Assembly (NCBI GenBank): GCA_025927575.1
Contig: JAICLJ010000028.1
Location: 1-38,149 of the forward strand
From: Bryobacteraceae bacterium
GTDB taxonomy: Bacteria > Acidobacteriota > Terriglobia > Bryobacterales > Bryobacteraceae
Direction of reading: 5' to 3'
DNA length: 38,149 nt
Positions 33,597 to 38,149 of the stretch are shown one piece after another (the stretch's first letter is position 1; each line of letters opens with the position of its first letter). Under the pieces are notes generated by a model, which saw nothing but the letters and a program-made list of their open reading frames with translations, did not search any database and was not told the origin of the DNA. The translations under genes were made by a program, and so were the position numbers.

Positions 33597-35071
33597 GTTT
33601 GTGGCGCACGATTTATCGTGCCGGCGGGCAGTTCAGTGCGCGCCCCGCGCCTGCTCTCATTCGGCAGAGCCAGGGAACCGAAGTTCGCCGCGGCAAGCTG
33701 AAGCTTGCGCCACCGGAGGAAATGAACGGCGAGCGGGAGCGCGGATCGGCACTGCTGATCGTATTTTTGATGGCCGCATTTGTCGCGATCATGCTGTACA
33801 AAGAAATGCCGGACGTGGTGTTTGAGGCGCAGCGGCAGAAAGAGCAGGTACTGATCGATCGCGGTGACGAATACAAGCACGCCATCAAGCTGTTTTACCG
33901 GCGCAATCAGAGGTTTCCGACCGCGCTCGATCAACTGGATAAATTCAATAACGTTCGATATATCCGGCATCAATTCAAAGATCCGCTGACGGGCAAAGAC
34001 GAGTGGCGGTTGATTCATGTTTCGGGACCCGGTTTCGTATTGACGGATTCGAAGGTCGCTCAGCCGAAGGTCCAACTCGGCCAGAGCGGCGCCTCGGCTT
34101 TTGGCTCTTCGAGCACATCGAGCACTTTTGGTTCTTCGAGCACACCGAGCACTTTCGGCTCTTCGAACACGTCGAGCACTTTCGGCTCGCCGGATTCCGG
34201 GACGTTCGGCTCGCCCACAGAAACGGAGACCGACAACGAGCAGCCCGGCGGGACGGAGCCGGCAGCCCTCGCCAGGAGGCGTGCGCCCGAGGCCCCGGCG
34301 AACACCTTCGGCGCGGCGCCGCAGAATGACAATGACGAGAATGCCGACCAGGTCGATGAGCCAGACGACATGTCCGAACGCGGGGCAGATACGCAACAGC
34401 AAGACAGTCAGATGGGAGGTGGTGTTCCGGCGCCCAATGGCATGTCGGCGTACGGGACCAATCCGGCCGGCGCTAACACGCTTTCCGAGAACGGACAAGT
34501 CGGTAGGCAGCCCCAAGGGATGCAGCCGCAAGGCATGCAGCCACGGGGCATGCAACCGCAAGGCATGCAGCCGCAAGGGATTCAACCGCAGGGCATGCAA
34601 CCGCAAGGCATGCAACCGCAAGGCATGCAACCGCAAGGCATGCAACCGCAGGGCATGCAGCCGCAGGGCATGCAGCCGCAGGGCATGCAGCCGCAGGGCA
34701 TGCAGCCGCAGGGGATGCAGCCGCAAGGCGCGCAATCAGCGGGATTAGCGGCGATCAATAACGCATTGCGCCAGCCGGGTCCAACAAGAGCCGGCACGGG
34801 CAGCAGCATGGGAACCATGTTCGCCGCCGGATCGATTGCCGGAATAGCGAGCAAAGGAAAGGGCAAGAGCATCAAGGTTGTCGACAAGCAGACCGACTAC
34901 TCGAAATGGGAGTTCGTCTACAATCCCCAAAAAGAAGCCGCCGCGAAGATGAATGCCGCGATGCCGTCACCGACAGCGAACGGGCAGAATCCGGCAAGCA
35001 GTCCTTTCTTCAGCCGGGATAAGGCCACAACTCCGAGCCCGTCGACTAACGCGAACAATCCCTCGCAATAG
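33593..35071 (+). CDS. pseudopilin-like protein with repeat-rich C-terminus
   Basis: Up to 492 residues. ATG 33593 has an excellent ribosome-binding site (GGAGGGG) and an ATGA overlap with the previous stop, but codes for a 43-residue extension before the pilin-like part. A second ATG at 33722 (GGAGG only 2 nt away) gives MNGERERG|SALLIVFLMAAF, a normal type III leader of eight residues. The glutamate usual at position 5 is absent, as in GspK-type minor pseudopilins. After the helix come DEYKHAIKLFYRRNQRFPTALDQLD and YIRHQFKDPLTGKDEWRLI, like GspG/GspH proteins. The rest is low complexity: four FGSS(S/N)T-type repeats, an acidic linker and 15 PQGMQ-type pentapeptides. It ends the operon. The pilus-tip role is inferred. 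Confidence 0.72.
   Translation: MSLWRTIYRAGGQFSARPAPALIRQSQGTEVRRGKLKLAPPEEMNGERERGSALLIVFLMAAFVAIMLYKEMPDVVFEAQRQKEQVLIDRGDEYKHAIKLFYRRNQRFPTALDQLDKFNNVRYIRHQFKDPLTGKDEWRLIHVSGPGFVLTDSKVAQPKVQLGQSGASAFGSSSTSSTFGSSSTPSTFGSSNTSSTFGSPDSGTFGSPTETETDNEQPGGTEPAALARRRAPEAPANTFGAAPQNDNDENADQVDEPDDMSERGADTQQQDSQMGGGVPAPNGMSAYGTNPAGANTLSENGQVGRQPQGMQPQGMQPRGMQPQGMQPQGIQPQGMQPQGMQPQGMQPQGMQPQGMQPQGMQPQGMQPQGMQPQGMQPQGAQSAGLAAINNALRQPGPTRAGTGSSMGTMFAAGSIAGIASKGKGKSIKVVDKQTDYSKWEFVYNPQKEAAAKMNAAMPSPTANGQNPASSPFFSRDKATTPSPSTNANNPSQ
34100..34204 (+). repeat. four 24-27-bp repeats encoding FGSS-type nonapeptides
   Basis: Three 27-bp units encode FGSSSTSST, FGSSSTPST and FGSSNTSST and a fourth, shorter 24-bp unit encodes FGSPDSGT. 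The units differ by a few substitutions, so they look older than the PQGMQ array downstream. They lie in the linker between the pseudopilin-like head and the pentapeptide array. Confidence 0.9.
34511..34735 (+). repeat. 15-copy 15-bp minisatellite encoding PQGMQ
   Basis: Fifteen in-frame units of 15 bp (225 bp). Twelve encode PQGMQ exactly; the others are PRGMQ (unit 3), PQGIQ (unit 5) and PQGAQ (unit 15). Units 10-13 are identical at the DNA level, as are units 7-9, which suggests recent expansion. A multiple-of-three unit means copy changes preserve the frame. The translated region is Gln, Pro, Gly and Met rich and certainly disordered or extended. Confidence 0.97.
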
Positions 35072-35190
35072 TATTGACACCGGGCGATCGCCATGGCCGG
35101 GGCAGCAGGCAAGGTCGATTTCCCATCGCTCCCGGACGATAATTGAATACATGAACGTACACGTAGTGTTAGGCCACTTCCAGCCGGACG

Positions 35191-35883
35191 ATGAGTGACA
35201 AACGGATTGTAGTCGCTATCGACGGACCCGCCGGCGCGGGGAAAAGCACGGTTGCCCGGCGCGTCGCAGACCGGCTTGGGTTCGTTTATATAAACTCCGG
35301 AGCCATGTACCGCGCTGTCGCATTATGGGCGCTCCGGAATGGGACAAATCTCGACGATATGCACCGGCTCGAAGTGCTGGCCCGTACGGCGAAGATTGAG
35401 TTCGGCATCGGAGACGGCAGCGTCTATCTGAACGGCGAAGACGTGACAGAAGCTCTCCACACTCCCGAGGTCTCTATGGCCGCTTCCCAGGTGTCCGCCG
35501 TTCCCGGTGTCCGCCGCGCGCTGATTCCTGTGCAACGAGGGATCGCCGAGGGTTGGAGCGTCGTCATGGAGGGCCGGGACATCGGCTCGGTCGTGTTCCC
35601 GGACGCGAAAATCAAGGTTTATCTCGACGCGAATCCAGGTGAACGGGCCCGCCGGCGCGCACTAGAATTGCAAGCCCGGGGCAAATCCGCAGATGTCGAA
35701 GCCGTGACGGCATCGCTCAAGCAGCGCGATGAGCGGGATCGCACCCGCCGGGAAGCTCCTCTACTGCAGGCGCCCGATGCCCAGTTGATCGATAGCACCA
35801 GCCTCTCGCTAGAAGAGGTGGAAGAGAAGGTGCTACAGCTTGTCCGGTCGCGTACGTCGAATGGGAAAGAGGTCAGCCGTTGA
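35191..35883 (+). CDS. cmk: cytidylate kinase
   Basis: A 230-residue (d)CMP kinase. P-loop GPAGAGKSTVARR at residues 12-24, then the substrate-binding GFVYINSGAMYRAVALWALR, and the NMP-domain residues VVMEGRDIGSVVFPDAKIKVYLDANPGERARRRALELQ, all standard. ATG 35191 has only a weak ribosome-binding site; a 15-codon open frame (35151-35198) ends across this start with an overlapping ATGAGTGA. The stop overlaps the aspartokinase start as TTGA. It supplies CDP for nucleic-acid synthesis. Confidence 0.95.
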   Translation: MSDKRIVVAIDGPAGAGKSTVARRVADRLGFVYINSGAMYRAVALWALRNGTNLDDMHRLEVLARTAKIEFGIGDGSVYLNGEDVTEALHTPEVSMAASQVSAVPGVRRALIPVQRGIAEGWSVVMEGRDIGSVVFPDAKIKVYLDANPGERARRRALELQARGKSADVEAVTASLKQRDERDRTRREAPLLQAPDAQLIDSTSLSLEEVEEKVLQLVRSRTSNGKEVSR

Positions 35884-37334
35884 AAGAGTTGGTCGTAATG
35901 AAATTCGGTGGCACCAGCATGGGCAGCGCCGAACGAATGCGCGCCGCCGCCGAAATCATTTCTAAGGAAACCGGAAAGCGGCCGGTCTGTGTCGTGGTTT
36001 CGGCGATGTCGAAAGTCACCGACCTGCTGCTCGATACGCTGCGTCATGCCGAACTTGGCGACCGGGCCGCGGTCGATAACAACCTGCGAACGCTGCTGGA
36101 GCGTCATATTCAGGCATGCGATGAACTGCTGAGCGGCTCGCCGTCAGCCGTGCGGCTTCGCGAACCGGCCGGGAGCGCGGTGCGATCCCTGATGGCCGAA
36201 TTCCATCGCATCGCGAACGGGATGTTCATGCTCAGTACGTGTCCGCCCAAGTCTGTGGACGCAGCGATCTCGATCGGCGAGCGATTGTCGTCGGTATTGC
36301 TTGCGCACTATCTTGAATCCGCGGGCATCCCGGCGAAATCCGTGAACGCGGCGGAGGTCGTGGTGACCGACGCCGTATTCGGCAATGCGTCGCCGCAGAT
36401 GGGTCCGACGGGCGAGAAGTGCGCGCAGCGCCTGCAACCGTTGCTCGACGAAGGCGTTGTTCCGGTGGTGACTGGCTTCAACGGCGCTACCGCGAACGGT
36501 CAGCCGACGACCCTAGGACGGGGCGGTTCCGATTTTTCCGCGGCGATTCTGGCGGCCTCTCTGGATGCCGGTGAGCTCTGGATTTGGACGGACGTCGACG
36601 GCATAATGAGCGCCGACCCGCGGCTGGTCGAAAATGTGGCGGTACTCGACGAACTGACCTATGCCGAAGCGGCGGAACTGGCTTACAACGGCGCGAAGGT
36701 GTTGCATCCGCGTACACTGGCGCCGCTCGTTGAGAAGAAGATTCCGGTTTGGAGCAAGAACAGTTTTGCTCCCGACAAGCCGGGCACCCGGATCGTAGAC
36801 CGGTTAAGTGGGCCGCCGGGAGTGCGCGCGGTCACTTCGATGTCCAACGTGGCGCTGATCTCGATGGAGCCCGCCAACTCGATCGTGAGCGGGACACGGC
36901 TGATGGCGCGCGCGCTGGACGCGCTGGCGCTCGCGAACGTGGAGATTCTGGTTTTTACCAGCTCAAGTTACCGCCAGGTCTTCTGCTTTTTAATTCGGAA
37001 GCAGGATGTCCCAGTGGCGCTTGAGGCGATTGAAAGCAATCTTTCTTTGGAGTTGAACCACGGATATCTGAAGCCCGTGGAAGTGGACGAGAACGTCGGC
37101 CTGCTGGCGGTTGTCGGCGAGGGCATGCGGGGGACGCCGGGCCTGGCCGGCCGCGTGTTCACAGCGGTTTCGCGGGAACGAATCAATATTATTGCCATCG
37201 CCCAAGGATCGAGCGAATTAACGATAGGCATCATCGTCCGGCGCGCCGGCCTGGAGCGGGCGGTGCGAGCCGTCCACGATGAATACGGACTGGGGATTGC
37301 GACGGCCCACGAAGCGGTAAACGTGGAGGCTTGA
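35880..37334 (+). CDS. lysC: aspartokinase with C-terminal ACT domains
   Basis: A 484-residue aspartate kinase, the first step of the lysine/threonine/methionine pathway. Kinase landmarks are VMKFGGTSMGSAERM (residues about 6-20), VVVSAMSKVTDLLL, SIGERLSSVLLAHYL, VTGFNGATANGQPTTLGRGGSDFSAAILA, WTDVDGIMSADPRLVE and KVLHPRTLAPL. Two ACT regulatory domains follow (about 320-400 and 405-475), so feedback inhibition by an amino acid is expected; no homoserine-dehydrogenase domain is fused. The start is TTG 35880, overlapping the cmk stop by 4 bp. lysC is a tentative name: lysine or threonine sensitivity cannot be read off. Confidence 0.95.
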   Translation: MKELVVMKFGGTSMGSAERMRAAAEIISKETGKRPVCVVVSAMSKVTDLLLDTLRHAELGDRAAVDNNLRTLLERHIQACDELLSGSPSAVRLREPAGSAVRSLMAEFHRIANGMFMLSTCPPKSVDAAISIGERLSSVLLAHYLESAGIPAKSVNAAEVVVTDAVFGNASPQMGPTGEKCAQRLQPLLDEGVVPVVTGFNGATANGQPTTLGRGGSDFSAAILAASLDAGELWIWTDVDGIMSADPRLVENVAVLDELTYAEAAELAYNGAKVLHPRTLAPLVEKKIPVWSKNSFAPDKPGTRIVDRLSGPPGVRAVTSMSNVALISMEPANSIVSGTRLMARALDALALANVEILVFTSSSYRQVFCFLIRKQDVPVALEAIESNLSLELNHGYLKPVEVDENVGLLAVVGEGMRGTPGLAGRVFTAVSRERINIIAIAQGSSELTIGIIVRRAGLERAVRAVHDEYGLGIATAHEAVNVEA

Positions 37335-37402
37335 TGCCGGCGTTGTTCGTCCAGAATGTTTCGCCATGGTGGATGCCTGTCGTAGCATGCAGAATCACGC
37401 GC

Positions 37403-37441
37403 GGGCCGCGCATGCCCGGCCCAGGGGCGAGACAGGTCTCG
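37403..37441 (+). terminator. two adjacent hairpins after the aspartokinase gene
   Basis: GGGCCG/CGGCCC (37403-37408 with 37417-37422) and CGAGA/TCTCG (37428-37432 with 37437-37441) form two consecutive hairpins 69 bp after the stop codon. No T-run follows, so if they end transcription they would do so by a factor-dependent or structure-only route. Confidence 0.25.
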
Positions 37442-37536
37442 TCCGCTTAGTACAGAGCCGCCTCGCGCCAACGAGTGCGTCTCTGCGAAGTTATACTGGT
37501 ATTTAAGCCCGCCATCAGGAGTGTCTCTGGAAGCTT

Positions 37537-38149
37537 ATGTTCAATCTGTTTCGTAGCCGAGAGAAAAGTGTGCGCTATATGCTCGGCGCCATTCTGGTCG
37601 TGATCTCGCTCTCGATGCTTGTTTATCTGATTCCGGGCGGTCCGGGGGGAGCTTCTGCCGCAAATGAGAATGTGGTCGCCACCGTAGGCGGATCCAAAAT
37701 CACGGTCAACGACGTCCAGCAGACTATCGACCGGATGGTGGGCAATCAACCCGGTGTACCGCGCGCTTTGCTAGCCACCTACGCTCCCACCATCGTCAAT
37801 CAGATGGTCGAGATGTACGCAAAAGCTTACAAGGCAAAACAACTGGGACTTTCGGTCTCCGACGACGAACTTGCTACCTACATCCAGCGGATGGTTTCAC
37901 AACAGGCAGGCGGCCATTTCGACAAGGCCACGTATGCGGCCCTGGTGGAACAGCGCGGATTTACCGTTCCCCGATTTGAGGACTTCCTACGCGTCAGCCT
38001 TCTCGCTTCCCGGTACGACACCGTGGCATCAAATGCGCTCGTGGTCACCGATGACGAGGCACGCCGCGAGTACGAGCGTGAAAACGAAAAAGTGTCGCTC
38101 CAGTATATTCAGTTTTCCCAAAAGGACTTCACCAACAAGGTGAACACGA
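37537..38149 (+). CDS. SurA/PpiD-type periplasmic foldase (partial)
   Basis: The first 204 codons of a protein that continues past the right edge. The N-terminus has a single membrane anchor (MLGAILVVISLSMLVYLIP, about 15-33), then a SurA_N-type chaperone domain beginning ATVGGSKITVNDVQQTIDRMVG (about 47-68), with the helix pattern EMYAKAYKAKQLGLSVSDDELATYIQRM and FEDFLRVSLLASRYD that is typical of PpiD. A PPIC peptidyl-prolyl isomerase domain would be expected beyond the edge. ATG 37537 is preceded by GGAAG. It should help fold outer-membrane or exported proteins at the inner membrane. Confidence 0.85.
   Translation, partial: MFNLFRSREKSVRYMLGAILVVISLSMLVYLIPGGPGGASAANENVVATVGGSKITVNDVQQTIDRMVGNQPGVPRALLATYAPTIVNQMVEMYAKAYKAKQLGLSVSDDELATYIQRMVSQQAGGHFDKATYAALVEQRGFTVPRFEDFLRVSLLASRYDTVASNALVVTDDEARREYERENEKVSLQYIQFSQKDFTNKVNT

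Noticed and set aside
33497..34735. A 412-codon antisense open frame with LRLHA repeats opposite the pseudopilin-like gene
   Set aside because: It is the mirror of the 15-bp minisatellite and of a G+C-rich gene. The plus-strand frame has a ribosome-binding site, a pilin-type leader and operon context; the antisense one has none of these.
34511..34735. Regular 15-bp units considered as a CRISPR-like array
   Set aside because: The units are contiguous with no unique spacers, are in frame, and encode a pentapeptide.

Overview
The window looks like a chromosomal segment of an Acidobacteriota bacterium, probably of the Bryobacterales/Solibacter type. This is inferred from gene content and not proven: a TonB-dependent receptor with an N-terminal carboxypeptidase-regulatory-like domain at the left edge, a YdjC/HpnK-type deacetylase, Mla-type lipid-transport genes, paired TPR proteins behind sucCD-ndk, and a pilus/type II secretion assembly operon. 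GTG and TTG starts are frequent. All evidence is from reading translations and motifs by eye; no database search was possible. No rRNA, tRNA, CRISPR array, transposase or phage gene was seen.

Layout. Positions 1-11212 are all on the minus strand: a partial TonB receptor, a secreted purple-acid-phosphatase-like phosphoesterase, an amidase with a small AtzG/GatC-like partner and a ROK regulator, a DoxX-like membrane protein, a secreted six-hairpin glycosidase-like protein overlapping a carbohydrate deacetylase, and mlaE-mlaF-mlaD. Positions 11270-13103 (plus) hold a P1-family self-processing peptidase, a small membrane protein and a secreted protein of unknown function. Positions 13123-19362 (minus) hold a DinB-like protein followed by sucC-sucD-ndk-TPR-TPR-rnc, the last six apparently one operon. 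From 19553 to the end everything is on the plus strand: trpD, a large membrane protein, rsfS, the heat-shock set hrcA-grpE-dnaJ, pdxH-lolA, the secretion/pilus run gspF-gspE-pilM-pilN-pilO-PilP-like-pseudopilin-like, then cmk-aspartokinase and the start of a SurA/PpiD-type foldase.

How the parts work together. The ROK regulator, AtzG-like protein and amidase are tightly packed. Two copies of a 24-bp interrupted motif (TAATTAGT-N7-CGCAACAAA) lie in front of the ROK gene and in front of the phosphoesterase gene. The motif has the arm sequence and spacing of ROK/XylR-type operators as I recall them, which suggests a small regulon covering all four genes. The Mla genes would move phospholipid between membranes. 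In the pilus/secretion run, four of the five gene junctions from pilM to the pseudopilin-like gene overlap; the last protein carries a 15-copy PQGMQ minisatellite and a 4-copy nonapeptide repeat. Two stem-loops abut the start codons of sucC and hrcA, neither of which has a clear ribosome-binding site.

The most interesting items are the duplicated operator, the repeat-bearing pseudopilin-like protein with an unusual N-terminal extension, the leader stem-loops of sucC and hrcA, an MlaF ATPase without the usual catalytic glutamate, and an rsfS gene whose only good ribosome-binding site precedes an ACG codon.
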